NCBI GenBank assembly: GCA_050084515.1
Contig: CM114272.1
Location: forward strand, 30,442,001 to 30,506,000
From: Blasia pusilla
Lineage: Eukaryota > Marchantiophyta > Marchantiopsida > Blasiales
Direction of reading: 5' to 3'
Length of the DNA stretch: 64,000 nucleotides
In this document: positions 32,356-43,802 of the stretch, in pieces
Layout of the letters: each line of letters opens with the position of its first letter
Numbering within the stretch: position 1 is the first letter of the stretch
The notes under the pieces: model-generated
Seen by the model: the letters and a program-made list of their open reading frames with translations, nothing else
The model's database searches: none
Told to the model about the DNA's origin: nothing
Position numbers and translations under genes: made by a program

Positions 32356-32759
32356 CCCGTTGCGTTGATATGAAGACAGCGAGCTGATCGCTAGATGGCT
32401 CGAATGGAGTTCGATGGAGAACGCAAAACAGCCCGTTCCGAAGCCTGGACCGCGGTGTTGGGGCCGAATGCAAATCTTTCGAGGCCCTTGATCTTCTGAC
32501 CGAGCTGACATCCCGTGGCACTCGTCGAGGCTTGGAGATTCGGAGCTGCTGGTTCCAGAACCTCGAGTGGAATCACTACGTTTAGAAGAATCACTACGTT
32601 TAGAAGAACTACCTGAAGAGTTACCCGCAGGAGGTAATGCGTGATAGAAGGCTCCGGCGCGAGCTCGGAGTGTCCACGGGCGGTGCCAGAAACGGAAGCA
32701 TGGTCGGTGGCGAAGGTAGAAAAGCACCAAATTATTCAATGGAATCAAAATCGGCCTGT
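32356..32759. other. spacer between S4 and S5, no gene recognised
   Basis: A minus-strand ORF at 32350-32748 has Ser/Arg-rich low-complexity sequence (SSGSSSKRSDSSKRSDSTRG) coming from a short tandem repeat of CTACGTTTAGAAGAA(T) near 32577-32610. Not recognised as a protein family. Confidence 0.35.
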
Positions 32760-35665
32760 CCGCCCCTAAAGAGGGCGTGACTCCAGTCGAGAGGCTCCTC
32801 CTGGAACCCTGGACATTCTTCCATTGTAGAGACGTGGTGAAAACTGCAGACCCACATAATCGCGAAGAAACTCGTCGTCGAAGAACACCAGCGAGCCGAG
32901 AGGTAGTGCGAAGTTCGTTTCCTTCTTCCTAGTCGTTCGGACGTTCGGAGAGAGTCGGAGGGTCGTCTCTACTGTGGCCGGTGGTTTGGTAGGCTCGCAA
33001 GGAGACTTTGTTAGCTCGAAAGTGCTTTTCCGGTGAAGAGGACGGTCCAGCAGGCGAGCTAGCTCGAGAGGAGGCACGATTGCGGTGGATAGCTCGTACT
33101 GTTGTCAATTAAATCAGATTTATCTTCCACGAGAGTGTGTAAGATTGTTAGGGGAGGAGCGTTTTCGTTCCAAAGCTCGCTTAGGCCTCAGCTCGGATTG
33201 TTAGGGGAGTGGAGCGTTTTCGTTGCGAAGCTTGCTTAGGCGCGCTTGGAGTTCTTTCATATGTGGGCAGGGGAGTTTCGAAGCGACCTCGTGATCAGCA
33301 GCGCTTAGTGGTGGGAGGAATATCAGGAGGAGAACCCGAGCTCTGTTAGTCACACTTCGAAGGGGAGTGCCAACGTTCTGCCATCTTGTGGTGCGAGCGG
33401 AGACCATGAGAACCAAAGTCGTTCCTCCTAATTTGGGACGTTGGAATGATAGAGGCCCACCTCCGGGAGAGAGGAAGACGATCGGTGCGCTTCGCCTGAA
33501 GGAGTTCAAGGCTTCGGAATTCGCAAACGGCTCGACGGAAGCTGCCAGATCGATTCGAGTTGCTCGTGCCATCCCACCACGAGTGCCCTTCTTCGAGCAG
33601 ACAGATCCTGTCGTCTTAGGGACCTTGGCACAAGTCTACCCGGCAGCAGGTGCACTCTAACGGGCACGAGTGCCAATTCTGGAACCGGAAGATGATGATG
33701 CCGACATGAATGAGCCATCACTCCTGGATATTCCGTGCCAGCATATTTGGACGACTTGGAGGGGCTTATTCATGTTGCGAATGAAGAGGACGAAGTGGAG
33801 GACTTTCCTGTTTGTCTTTGTCTGTCAATCGGACCAAGTGGAGATTGCTCATGTTACTTCTCAATAGTCCGGCATCACTCATTCAGTTGGGAGGGATTCA
33901 GGTCGTATGGACATCTACGCCCCATCACTCATTCGGTTGGGAGGGATTCAGGTCGTATGGAGCAGAAGAAGAGGATCGAAATGCGACCCGACGCTCAGAC
34001 AGGCACAAGGAAAAGGAAGACTCCAAGTGGATTACTCGCAAGGGGGCAACCCTTTGCGAGTAATCTGTTGACTGTAGTCGAAGGGGAGCCCTCGAATGAC
34101 GCTCATGAGGATCCAGCGATAGGTTGGTACCCACCGAATGCACCCTCAATCGGAAACACCTTGGAGGACGATGGCGTTCTTGCTGGTCGCGCTGATGGAC
34201 CGAATCCGAGCGGCCATGACGATAATTCTTCCTTCTCCTTTTGAGATGACAAGGAAGAGATTCCTCTTCCGACGAAGATGATGGGAATTCCTCTGAAGAT
34301 GATGAGACAGGCCTCACGTGAGGGAGAATCAGACTTGAGGTTCGTCTTAGAACCTGTTTGCTCCTGTTGAGATTCTCGAGGCTGGGGATCCTTACTAAGT
34401 TCGAAGGAATCGTGAAGATCCTTTTGATGGAGGGCATGAAACAACAACGTGAAAGAGCCGACTTCAAAGCGGTCAAGCTACTCTTGAAGCGAGGATGGTA
34501 CACGAGGAGTGCCGGAGTTTGTGGGGAGATCCCCGGATCGTCTGGGAGATTGTTTCATTACCGCGCCGAGATACTGATATTGGGCCTCCACCGATTCGCT
34601 CAAGGAGGAGTGGATTACATCACTGCTGGCGTAGTAGACAGTAGGAACCATAGTTACCACTCCTTCGGCATCCGAAAACGCCGACTCCGAAGATGGCAAC
34701 AGTCTGATCGACGTCGGTAAACTGCAAGGGGGTTATTTCCGAGGGCCCTGGGAGCTCAAGAGAGGCAATCTAGGCCCTCTCAACAACTTCGGAAAAAATT
34801 TGGATATCTGAACAGGCTTTGGATATACGACGGGCTTTACATAGTGCAGTCATGGTACTTTTCACCTTGATCAGGAACCCGGGCCAGGCAACATTGCTTT
34901 CGCTCCAAAAAAGACATGAGGCTATGAACATGATGTGACGCGAGATTTCGAGTCGTGGTCATGGCTAGCTCTTCGGAGGTCAGATGCTCTATCTCCAGGT
35001 CGGTCACCACGACCTTTGCTACTGGCCAGACAGGAAGCTATGAACTTCACTAAATCGTTGTACAGATATGAGGATTTCAGTTTTCGTTTTCTTAGTGTGA
35101 TTGCTAGCTAGTACCAGATCCTTTTTGCCTTGAGGAATCCAGGACAGTCACGAGTGCCTTTCTGCAGGCCAGACATGGCAGGAAACTATACACCCGATCT
35201 TGACTTCAAAATCATTGTACAGACTTGAGGATTTTGAGTATTTTTTCAATTTTGCTCGATAGAACAAAATTTTGGTCTAAGAAATGTACTCAGTAGAATG
35301 ACTGGTTTTTCTTCCTTCCGCGTTTGTTTCAGCTCTTTTTGGCTTCACCATCTTCTTCAAGAATTTTTCATGCCTCCTATCATTCATTCTGTACGTGCCA
35401 TCCGATCTGATTGTTACTTCTTCCTGTGCCTTTCCATTCTAGACCTCACTAGGCGAGCATGCTCTACACTCTCTAGATCTGAAGCATCCATCAAGAATCT
35501 GTTAAGAATTTCCGAGTGAATGGACGTGAAAGGAATTGAGAAAAGTTTCCCGTAGCATCAAACTTTCTGGAAGCCTTTACAAAGGTGGTTACGTACGATG
35601 AGGAGATCGAGCTTGATCTTGGATTTCAGAGTGGAGAAAGGCTAAGCCCTTTGTTGGAGCTCCAT
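32760..35665 (+). mobile_element. S-family repeat, copy S5 (inverted, decayed)
   Basis: Upstream region with the CAATCC-type repeats (reverse complement of S1 20000-20340), SRA pseudogene (33400-34940), then 3' noncoding sequence matching, inverted, S1 16640-18100 with gaps; its last part (35298-35660) is the reverse complement of S1 about 16640-17050. More diverged than S1, S2 and S3. Confidence 0.7.
33400..34940 (+). pseudogene. S5 SRA-domain protein pseudogene
   Basis: Starts at ATG near 33408 (MRTKVVPP) and keeps RTKVVPPNLGRWNDR, MNEPSLLDI, YLDDLEGLIHVANEEDEVED and the SRA start GVCGEIPG, FHYRAEI, GLHRFAQGGVDYITAG. Multiple frameshifts (near 33750, 33870, 34240, 34370, 34640) and a deletion removing the last third of the SRA (between about 34805 and 34850) make it non-functional. 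Confidence 0.85.
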
Positions 35666-36679
35666 CATGCAGGAAAACGACTGACTTTTTTAACTTGTGG
35701 AGGATCCTAATTGATACTAGGATCACTAGTAGCCATTTAATAAGATGGCTATGGATATATCCCTTGAAGTCCTTTCATATGCTAAGGAACAACTTCTTAT
35801 TCTTCAAGTGAGGAATAAGTGACTGATTCTTGTGGGTAGAGAGAAGAAATCGGAGAGAGTGTCAGCCAAATTCTGGCCAGAAGTAGACATCATTGGAGCA
35901 GCCGCAGTGCAGGAAAGAAAGCGAGTGATTTGAAACCCACTTGTCTCGTCTGCTAGAGGAGGGGACCAAGTAGTTTCCTTTCTCACCGCTTACAGTTTGT
36001 GACTTTTGGGCCATATCAACCTGATTTGTCTGTTCAGGACAAATTCCGGCTAAAACTGCACAACAGTGACGAATTGTAAGCACGAACTGGAAGCAGTTGA
36101 GACCACACAAGAACACCGTAACATGTCCACGCCCTGCCCTGCCCGAAGTAGATCCTTCTTCACCTGTTTGCTGTTCGTGAGCAGCAAAAGAATCACGAGA
36201 AGCGTACTCGGCTTTGGCGGGAGCTCTAATCTCAAATCGGCACCAAATCGGCTCCAGAAACTCGCACACCATCGAATCAAAAGTGCTGAAAAAAATAACA
36301 CAGCAAACAAACCAAGAAAACAAACACCCACCACACACCCGTCCACTGATGAGCAAATTTTTCTTCGCCCGATTATGAATCGGAGAACCGAGAGCGTGAA
36401 GTTCAATTTTTAAAAAAGAATCATGCCTGATCGTCATCTCAGATGCTTATGAAAATGAATCCATTCTCACTGCCGACTCCTATAACCTGCTTCACTTCTT
36501 CAGCTACTCGAATGCACATTAGCACTCCCCGGTAGCAGTAAACTGTAAATATAGTAAGTTTCTTATCTTATCTCGAGGTTGAAAAAAAAGGGATTTTCTT
36601 GTCGAAGGTAAGTAAGTCAAATGTCTCACTATCCACTAAAAGGAGAGTTCTCTTCTTCTAAAATAAAAGCAAGCTTCTA
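35666..36679. other. no gene recognised
   Basis: The longest frame is 191 codons on the minus strand (35862-36437), and a 115-codon frame overlaps it on the plus strand (36066-36413). Neither shows a domain or biased composition and neither is repeated elsewhere in the window. I leave them uncalled. Confidence 0.4.
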
Positions 36680-37254
36680 AGAAATTTGGGATACTACTAA
36701 ACCCTAGTAAGCAATTGGTAATTTCCTAATCCTACGGAAGTTCTTCACTGGAAACATAAAAGATTGAGAATCTACATGCTCACTGGAAACATAAAAGATT
36801 TAGAATTTACATGCTCATGAATCATTGAATCCCATGTAGTGGGAAATATTAGGTTGCTAGTGGAGATGCTCGGAGAAGAGACGATTTCCCAAGCCACACA
36901 ATATGTGGAGTGGTTAGACGCCATTATTGTTTTAAAGAGGATTCATCTAGATATCCTTCATAGACATGAGGGAGAGATCTTAGGGTGGAGAGACTATTCC
37001 CCCAATCCTAGGAGAAAAAGGTACTCCCCGAGCCACGCAATCTATGGTATGGAGTGGTTGGACGAACACGCAATTATTGTGCAACAATAATTTTGTACTT
37101 ATCATAATCATTTCAAAAATAGATATTAGAGGGAGCAAGATAGTGGGAAGAATAGAGGATGGACTCCGAGAATGGAGTGTCTATGTTCGTATGTATGTTT
37201 GGGAAGGAAACCGAACAAACATAATAGATAGGATGCTAGGATAAGGGAGAAGGA
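36680..37254. repeat. S-family flank fragment S6
   Basis: Matches 55735-56190 (S2) in direct orientation and 26900-27290 (S3) inverted: GGGATACTA, CACACAATAT(A/G)TGGAGTGG, GGAGAAAAGGTACTCCC. It abuts the 3' end of element C at about 37255. Confidence 0.6.
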
Positions 37255-37271
37255 AGTTCAATTGCAAAGTC

Positions 37272-38440
37272 AATGGCGCATAGTTAAGTTACGCGCATGA
37301 TCCTTCCAAACCATACCTTCGCGTCCCTCCAATAAGAAAACATCCGATGGCAGAATCTCATGCACTCTCAAGATGGTGCACCTTGTAGTCACATCCAATG
37401 TCATGGGTGCCGTCAGCTGCTAGTAGACATGGTCTCCTTGATGAAACCTCTAGATAGTAGGTCGATAACCACCTCCCCGAATAGTTGCATACCTCAACGT
37501 ATCTCGATGTTGCGCAATCGCCAAGTTCTCAAACGCCATATGCATCACTCTCCGAAAAAAATTAGCCCTCTCAGAACATGCTCGCATCCATACATCAGGG
37601 TCATCAAAATTCAACACCTCACCAAAATCTCAACAAATGGCTGCAGGTAAATCTAGCTCACGGCCATAAAGCAACAAGTGTGGTGAAAAAGACGCTAAAG
37701 ATGCCTGCCTGCTGAATCTGTATCCCATCGCCAACCATGACAACTAAAGGTCTCAATCTCCTAGGTGACCTCTTTGCAAGCCATACTTGCGTAGTTCTCT
37801 CTTCATCGTCTGCACAACCCGCTCCGCTAGTCCATCCGTCTTAGGATGATCTCGCGAAGTAGTGCGGTGGTCAATCAGTGCCTAATCACACAAGGCGTGA
37901 AACTCCCCGCGGAACTCTGTACCCTGGTCTGTCAACACCTTAGCTGGTGCGCCATAATGACTAAGCACTCGATCTAGGGAGGCATACGCTACTCCCTCAC
38001 TCGCTTTGTGAGGTGATGCAACCAACTCTATCCACTTCAAGAAGTGATCGACCATCACCAACACATAACCACTATGGCCCTCCGTCAAAGACAAAGGTCC
38101 TGTAAAATCCAAACTCCATCTATAACCTAAACCCATGATCAAAAGTGGATGCAACTGTGGAGTTGGAGCATTGAAGGATGCTCGGACTCGATCACACACC
38201 ATGCATCTGGCAATAAACTGTCGAACGGTAGTTTGCATGCCTCGCTATCAATACTGAATCTGAAGCAAGCTATATGTCCGCTTCACTCCTAAATGACCCA
38301 ATTTCTTGTGGGCATGACGCATCAAAGCATGAGGCACTACACGCACTCTACCATCCTTCCACACTCGCAACACATGTGTCCCCTCCCAACGGAACCGTCT
38401 GGCTCGTTGTAGGACCCGATCCCACTCTCTAGTATCCACT
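37272..38440 (-). pseudogene. element C integrase
   Basis: From 5' to 3' on the minus strand: H2C2 zinc region (HAHKKLGHLGVKRTYSLLQ, then RCMVCDRVRAS), core with RWSLDFTGPL (Asp), VLTDQGTEFRGEF (Asp) and TSRDHPKTDGLAERVVQ (Glu), and the C-terminal tail ending at VFLLEGREGMVWKDH. All three catalytic acids are present, but stops or frame changes occur near 38240, 37870 and 37650. The PHD finger that follows in B and D is cut off. Confidence 0.8.
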
Positions 38441-38449
38441 CTGCTCGAT

Positions 38450-39060
38450 CCTCTGCTAGTACGCACATAATCCAAGACTACTCCATCATCGTGAATATCT
38501 CGGCCACTTGTCAACTCCTCACTGGCCTCTCCATCACACCTCGCTATCAAAGTCTCCACACTCTGGCTCTTCATAGCCAACAAGCCTAAATAGGCTGACG
38601 CGTGCCATCTTGGCTTTGACTCCTCATCACTTTCTCCATGCCATCGAGCTCTAGTCGCATCTTGCTGAATTGAGCATGGGTTAAGACTCAACCCATCTGC
38701 ATCCTGGTTGAGCGTCCCAGGTCTATGTAACATCTAAAAATCGTACTCCTATAGCAATGGAGCCTATCTCGCAAGCTTCCCCGTAAGATTTTCGGACTCC
38801 ATAAACCACTTTAGTGTTGGATGATGAGTGATGATGGTAAAGGGGTTGCCGAATAAGTTAACACCTGAAATATGCGATAGCCCACATCCCAGCCAAGCAC
38901 TCATCCTCATACAAGCTGTACTTCGCCTGTACAACGTTGTTCGAACGGCTAGCGTAAGCCACGAAAAACTCTCTACCCTCATCATCATGTTGGATGAGCA
39001 CCGCTCCAAGCCCCAACATGCTCCAAATCTCTGTGCAACTGGAAAGGACGTCCCCTGATT
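38450..39060 (-). pseudogene. element C RNase H region
   Basis: NLFGNPFTIITHHPTLKWFM and ESENLTGKLARW-like sequence align with the RNase H of element D (LFGYPFTLIIDHQPLSWLM). The catalytic Asp of the IID motif is His here, and the DGE motif region is out of frame. The link to integrase (LHRPGTLNQDADGLS) is the typical end of the gypsy RNase H domain. Confidence 0.7.
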
Positions 39061-39299
39061 GGTCTCCTTAAGATGGGCACGGACGTCAATGTGTCCTTGA
39101 GCAGCTAAAATGCTCGCTCTTGCTCATCTCCCACTGCCACTCATGATCCACTTTAGTGGCTTCGCAATCGAACTGAATCCCTTGACGTACCGCCGATAGA
39201 AGTTTGCCAATCTCATGAATGCACGAACGCAACTCACATTTGTAGAACGTGGAATGCGTGAAATAGCCTCTACTTTGTCTACTAAACACTAAGGCCACC

Positions 39300-40162
39300 T
39301 GGGTATATTGTATGACCCAAGTACTCAATCAGGTCGTAGAAGAACTTAGACTTGCCTAGACATAGCTTCAGCCCATGTAATTGCAATCATCGAAACACCT
39401 CCTCTAGATGTCGCTCATGCTCTTCAACCGTGGCACAAAGACTACGATGTCATCAATATAACACCTAGCAAAATCTAGACCTGCCAAATCCTATCCATGA
39501 CCCTCTAAAACTCAGCCCGAGTGTTCTTTAACCCAAATGGTAAGAACCGCCAGTTTTATAAATAATCCTTCCCGTGAGGATCGATGCCCAAAAATGCCGA
39601 ATTTTGCATGTCCACCAATCAGAGGAGCAGCTAATGGTATCCGGCTCGCAAATCCAATGAACTAAAGATCTCTTCGTGACCAATCACATCAAAGATCTCC
39701 TCAATAGTGGGTATGGCATACCTATCAGACTTCGTTTGCCGATTGATAGGTCGGTAATGCCCACACATCCGCCTATCTGTCCTATTTCCATGCAGATCCT
39801 TCTTGGCAAGCATGAAAATCGCAGATGCATACTCCCTATGCGATATGTCCATTAGTCCTCCTCCAACGAAGTCTTGGCTCCTACTCTAAATCAGAGCCCT
39901 CTCCATATCACTGTACCTGTAGGGTTGTCGGAAGTTCGGCGTATCACTCCGATGCGGGTATCGATGGTTGTTATGGTGCAATCCCGTCTCGAACACCAAC
40001 ACTTGGCCGCTCTCCTGCAACCAACTGCAAACTTTGATCTCCTCCATATGTAGTGCTCGGAACTACGCTCGATGTTGTGGCTATCATCTCTTGGCGTACC
40101 TGCAAAACATCCCAAGAAGTCTAAGGGTATCTCTCCCAATCTCCCCTGGTATGTGGATCTCC
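39300..40162 (-). pseudogene. element C reverse transcriptase
   Basis: YASAIFMLAKKDLHGN, RMCGHYRPIN, FSSLDLRAGYH, and a later CYIDDIVVF (plus strand about 39440-39465, in another frame) mark a gypsy RT with several stops and shifts (for example after AGYH and near 39550). It lies directly downstream of the DNMT. Confidence 0.75.
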
Positions 40163-41548
40163 TCAAGTCTCGTCCCCAGCCACTGCCTCCACCGTCTCGG
40201 TAGGCATGGGGCTCACCAACAAAACCGTTGTGATCTGTTGCAATCTCATCCGACGTTGCTTAGCCACTCCCAAGCTAAAGATCCATGTCAAACAGTTCAG
40301 GTCCATCGCCAGACCCAAGACATGGCGTCGTGATGCCTCTGACACTAACGGTAGTGCCGTCACTTTTGTGGGAAATCCAATCGCCCGCTCTCTCTCGTAG
40401 GCGTTGGGCTCCACCAATCTCTGAACATGGTCATCCCAAACCAAGTCAGGACCGGCCTCCTTGTATGCATATGAAGCGGAAAAACTCACAAATATGGGAA
40501 AGGCTGCCCGTGGCCGGCCTACCCTGTTGACCACTGTCAACGGCGGTCGATCATCGTGCCTCACTGCGTGTGATTGACGACTCGGATCGAGAAAGGAGGA
40601 GGGGCGCTCCACTCTTGCATACGCCCTCCGTAACACCTTGTGTGGTACCATGTTGGTCCACCATAGACGCGGGCTGTGTGCTCGAGAACCCACACTCGCC
40701 GCATCCAAAACTAATGATGGGCTGATCCAGGCACGCACATAATGTGCACTCGTCAACACTCGTGACATGGAATCGCCCAAGATCAGTACATTCTCTAGAA
40801 TGTAAGCCAGAGAACGAGACTGATGCTCCTGCAAATATCTGAAGACCCTCAACATCTCCCAGAATAACCTAGATCGAGTGTCAGCCAACCCGATGGCTCG
40901 TCCAACACTCGATTGACCTTGACATGGCCAACCTGCAATGACCAAATCAATGGTCCCTACCCGCTCCAAGTCCTGCGCCCCTAGCAACAAAATATCCCTC
41001 GGTAGGGAACTCTCGTACTTCTGTACCACAGACGCAGACAACAAGTTGGGAAAACGTAGGCGTAAGTGCGCCACATGTCGTAATGAGATGCGCCTTGGAA
41101 CATCATCATTCTCCACATACAAGTACAAGTGCACTCGCACTTCTACTTGCAAAACAGCAGCTAACCCGATGCTAATCCCTCCAAAGAGATCCAACACCTG
41201 AATATTCTCCTCCGGAATACGCCACACAATGGGTGTGGTATCCAAGGGTATCATCGTAGCACTCCCTGCTACCTCGGGTTTCTCACACCCGTCATGCTCC
41301 GGTGCAAATGCCTCGCTCCACGCGGTCTGCACGTGCTCATCTGCCAATCGTCGAAGCTTCTCAATCGCGCCCCACAACGGAAATTGTCCTCCACGGAATG
41401 ATGCGGCTACTATAACACTCCTCTCCATAGAAATGTCAAGAACGGGATTATCCTCTCCATGTACATGTCCCTCAATCAAATCACTAGGCCTAGTGATATC
41501 ATTGCTAAATACTGCTGAGGTCGCCACCTCTCCTCGCCGTCGTTCGAT
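40163..41548 (-). CDS. C5-cytosine DNA methyltransferase domain of element C (open reading frame)
   Basis: Uninterrupted for about 460 codons after a TGA near 41549. C5-DNMT motifs in order: I VLDLFGGISIGLAAVL, II YLYVENDD, IV IDLVIAGWPCQGQS with the catalytic Cys, V DTRSRLFWEMLRV, VI YILENVLILGD, VIII VGSRAHSPRLWWTNM, a target-recognition stretch, IX ERERAIGFP, X VLGLAMDLNCLTWIF. The canonical order and ENV/PCQ residues suggest a competent enzyme. The arrangement resembles the DNMT3/DRM group. There is no natural ATG at the head; in the intact element it would be part of the Pol polyprotein. It could methylate element or host DNA; activity is inferred, not shown. Confidence 0.88.
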   Translation of the reverse strand: MERRRGEVATSAVFSNDITRPSDLIEGHVHGEDNPVLDISMERSVIVAASFRGGQFPLWGAIEKLRRLADEHVQTAWSEAFAPEHDGCEKPEVAGSATMIPLDTTPIVWRIPEENIQVLDLFGGISIGLAAVLQVEVRVHLYLYVENDDVPRRISLRHVAHLRLRFPNLLSASVVQKYESSLPRDILLLGAQDLERVGTIDLVIAGWPCQGQSSVGRAIGLADTRSRLFWEMLRVFRYLQEHQSRSLAYILENVLILGDSMSRVLTSAHYVRAWISPSLVLDAASVGSRAHSPRLWWTNMVPHKVLRRAYARVERPSSFLDPSRQSHAVRHDDRPPLTVVNRVGRPRAAFPIFVSFSASYAYKEAGPDLVWDDHVQRLVEPNAYERERAIGFPTKVTALPLVSEASRRHVLGLAMDLNCLTWIFSLGVAKQRRMRLQQITTVLLVSPMPTETVEAVAGDET

Positions 41549-41615
41549 TCATAGGTGCTGTGATCGAGCTGATCGAGCAGTGATCGAGTGCTCGATCACT
41601 GCACTTGTGAATCGA
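41544..41615. repeat. nested inverted repeat at the head of the DNMT frame
   Basis: Inner perfect hairpin GCAGTGATCGAG-TG-CTCGATCACTGC (41577-41602) inside outer arms TCGATTCA/TGAATCGA (41544-41551 and 41608-41615), with GATCGAG repeated three times. It sits between the protease connector and the DNMT and is not seen in element A. Confidence 0.85.
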
Positions 41616-42100
41616 ATAGGTAATGAGCTAAGGCGCCCATCACCAGACTGCCATCATGGTCTGTAGGACGCTAATTCCTCCTAGTAATCCAGGGAAAACC
41701 CCATCGGGTATAACATTGCTCCACCAACCAAGACGTCGTAGGACTCTGCATTAGTCACTATCGCCTTCGCTCGCACCATGGACTCATATGTAGGATGTCC
41801 CATGTTAATCCTCATCACGACCTCCTGTCGGGTGATATACTATGTGGTACTCGCTCCACCCAAGGATGTCTGTATCCGGCATGGACAACGCTCCACATCG
41901 GCTCTCGTCAAGCCCAATCCTCTTAATGACGCTTTCCCCAACATCAGGGGTCGCACTCTTGAATCCAACAAGACGCGTTGCGGACTAAAAGCTCTACCTC
42001 CAAGACTCACCAACTAGAAGACCTCTCCTTGATTATCCAACAACACAACACCAGGAGAAGCCATGGCACGCTCTATCGCGGGTCCAGCGGACATCTTCGC
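41616..42100 (-). pseudogene. pro: element C protease and protease-DNMT connector
   Basis: GVVLLDNQGEVFQLVS and RVLLDSRVRPLML align with the element A protease; the DSG triad is DSR here, so the protease is inactive. The domain end reads ESYDVLVGGAMLYPMGFSLD, Tyr, then TAG, with EE..SYRP and SGDGR continuing in frame. The TAG is at the same codon as in element A. Further stops follow (TGA near 41665). Confidence 0.75.
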
Positions 42101-42500
42101 CATCCTAGCAACCGGAGCCTGCCATGAATATGACGTGGACAACCCGAGCATCCGCTCCAAGGGCAGGTCCATCAATTCCTCTACAATCACCTCTTAACGT
42201 GATGCAGGAACTCCAACTCCGCGCTCACATAGTGAAGCGGCGAACCAAAAAGCCTCGGCGGGCGTACCCCCAACGTCATAACATCGAAGGCAAAAAATAA
42301 AGGAGTGCAGTACACAATGGTGGCCGCCCCCAACAACGTGCTCGACACATGCCCTTCCTGAGCATCAACAATAGGAGTAGTCGAACTTGCTTCTCCCATC
42401 GCCTTCCGTGCCCGCACACCAACAATATCACCAACTCTCGAGGAACTTTGATGAGGACCCATCGATGAGGTCCTCATCACTTCAGACAATGTGAGACTAA
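42101..42500 (-). pseudogene. element C gag-protease spacer
   Basis: ORF 42187-42489; YCTPLFFAFDVMTLGVRPPR matches element A's spacer. No domain recognised. Confidence 0.5.
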
Positions 42501-42586
42501 GGAAGCCTAATCTATTTTTTGGCTTCCCCTCGTTGTGGATCCAACTCTGTGGCTACTCCAAGCGTCACAACTACGGCCGCCTCCAT

Positions 42587-43090
42587 CTAGATAACCCCGC
42601 ACATCCAACTAGAATCCTCCATATTTCGAGATGCTCCATATGATGTCGATGCCACACATCCGGCATCGGGTAATCTCAATGCCATAGTGGCAATCTCCTC
42701 CTGTAGCTGTTGTATCTGAGGAGCCATCCCAGCCTCACTTCCAGTGTATTCCTCGGCGCATCTAGGTGGTGGCACTCTACCTCCTCCACGGGCAGTTGCA
42801 CCACCTTGTCAGGCAACTCCAGCTCCTCGTTTCCCAACGGGACCACTTGGTGCACGATCTCTAGGCCCACCCGGACCGGCTACTCGCTCTGGTGCTCTCT
42901 CTAGCCCTAAGTCCGGACGTAACCAAGGAAGTAAACGGAAATACCTGGCATGTGTATGACCATATCTATGGCAATAGTAACATTGATAACCTCCACGTGC
43001 AGCACCATCTCCTCCTCCATGCTGAGGCACACGTATTTGATCCTGACCAGTGCAATCGCGCTGATGATGGCTCCACGACACGACCAACAA
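42587..43090 (-). pseudogene. gag: element C nucleocapsid region
   Basis: YQCYYCHRYGHTHARYFRL (minus strand, about 42940-42990) is a CCHC knuckle with the last Cys replaced by Tyr, followed by a Pro/Gly/Arg-rich tail as in element A. A coiled region LQEEIATMALRL follows toward the spacer. Confidence 0.7.
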
Positions 43091-43137
43091 GTAATAGTAG
43101 GCGGTTGCTGTTGAGCCGCATATGAAGGCGTAGGTCT

Positions 43138-43802
43138 CTATGGCATGGCCTTCTGATATCCTCCTTGAGCTTGTAGTGCCACAGTCGACCTATCTTGAAG
43201 TCCACGTTGTTGCACATGTGGTGTAGACAATCGTGACTGCTCTCGCCCAGAATCCATGGTGGCTACACTCTCCTTCGCCATGTTGCGCTCAATGTTCTTG
43301 GCGGTCCTAAAAAAATCGCTCAACATAGGGAAGGTGTTCATAAGAAGCACACCCTCTCGTACCTGTGTCCGTAGGGTCCGGTCCAGCATCGTGTACCATG
43401 ACAAGATAGCCTCAGCCTTTGTCACCCCTTGCATGATGTTGATCAACCGGCGCAAGCGACTGTAAGCCTAATGCAAACTCTCACCAGGGCGCCTATGGAA
43501 GTCGTGGATGCTTCGTAAATTCTCCGTCCGTACCCTTGGTAGCTCGCCCTTAACTCAACAAAGAACTCAATCACAAGGTTGAATCTAGGACGAACCCGAC
43601 TAAACGGTGCAACTTCTCCAATACAAATGATCCCTCCTAAAACATCACTAGTGGAAGAGGAAGTAGCCTCTCTTGACTCCTCCTCCTCCTCCTCCTCATT
43701 TGGGAACGGCTCCGTCCATGACACATAGTGTGGGTCATAGTAGAGTTGCCATGCCTCAATGTCTTGGGCATATCTATGGGAGAACTCATGGTAATCGTCC
43801 AT
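43138..43802 (-). pseudogene. gag: element C gag capsid-type domain
   Basis: Minus-strand frames 43443-43802 and 43138-43455 together match retrotransposon gag: WQLYYDPHYVSWTEPF, FNLVIEFFVELRASYQGYG, then RRLINIMQGVTKAEAILSWY, NIERNMAKESVATMD. An acidic EEEEEEESREA run comes from a GAG/TCC repeat. One frameshift near 43450 separates the frames. Confidence 0.75.

Noticed and set aside
35862-36437. 191-codon minus-strand ORF
   Set aside because: No recognisable domain, overlapped by an opposite-strand ORF, no second copy; chance cannot be excluded.
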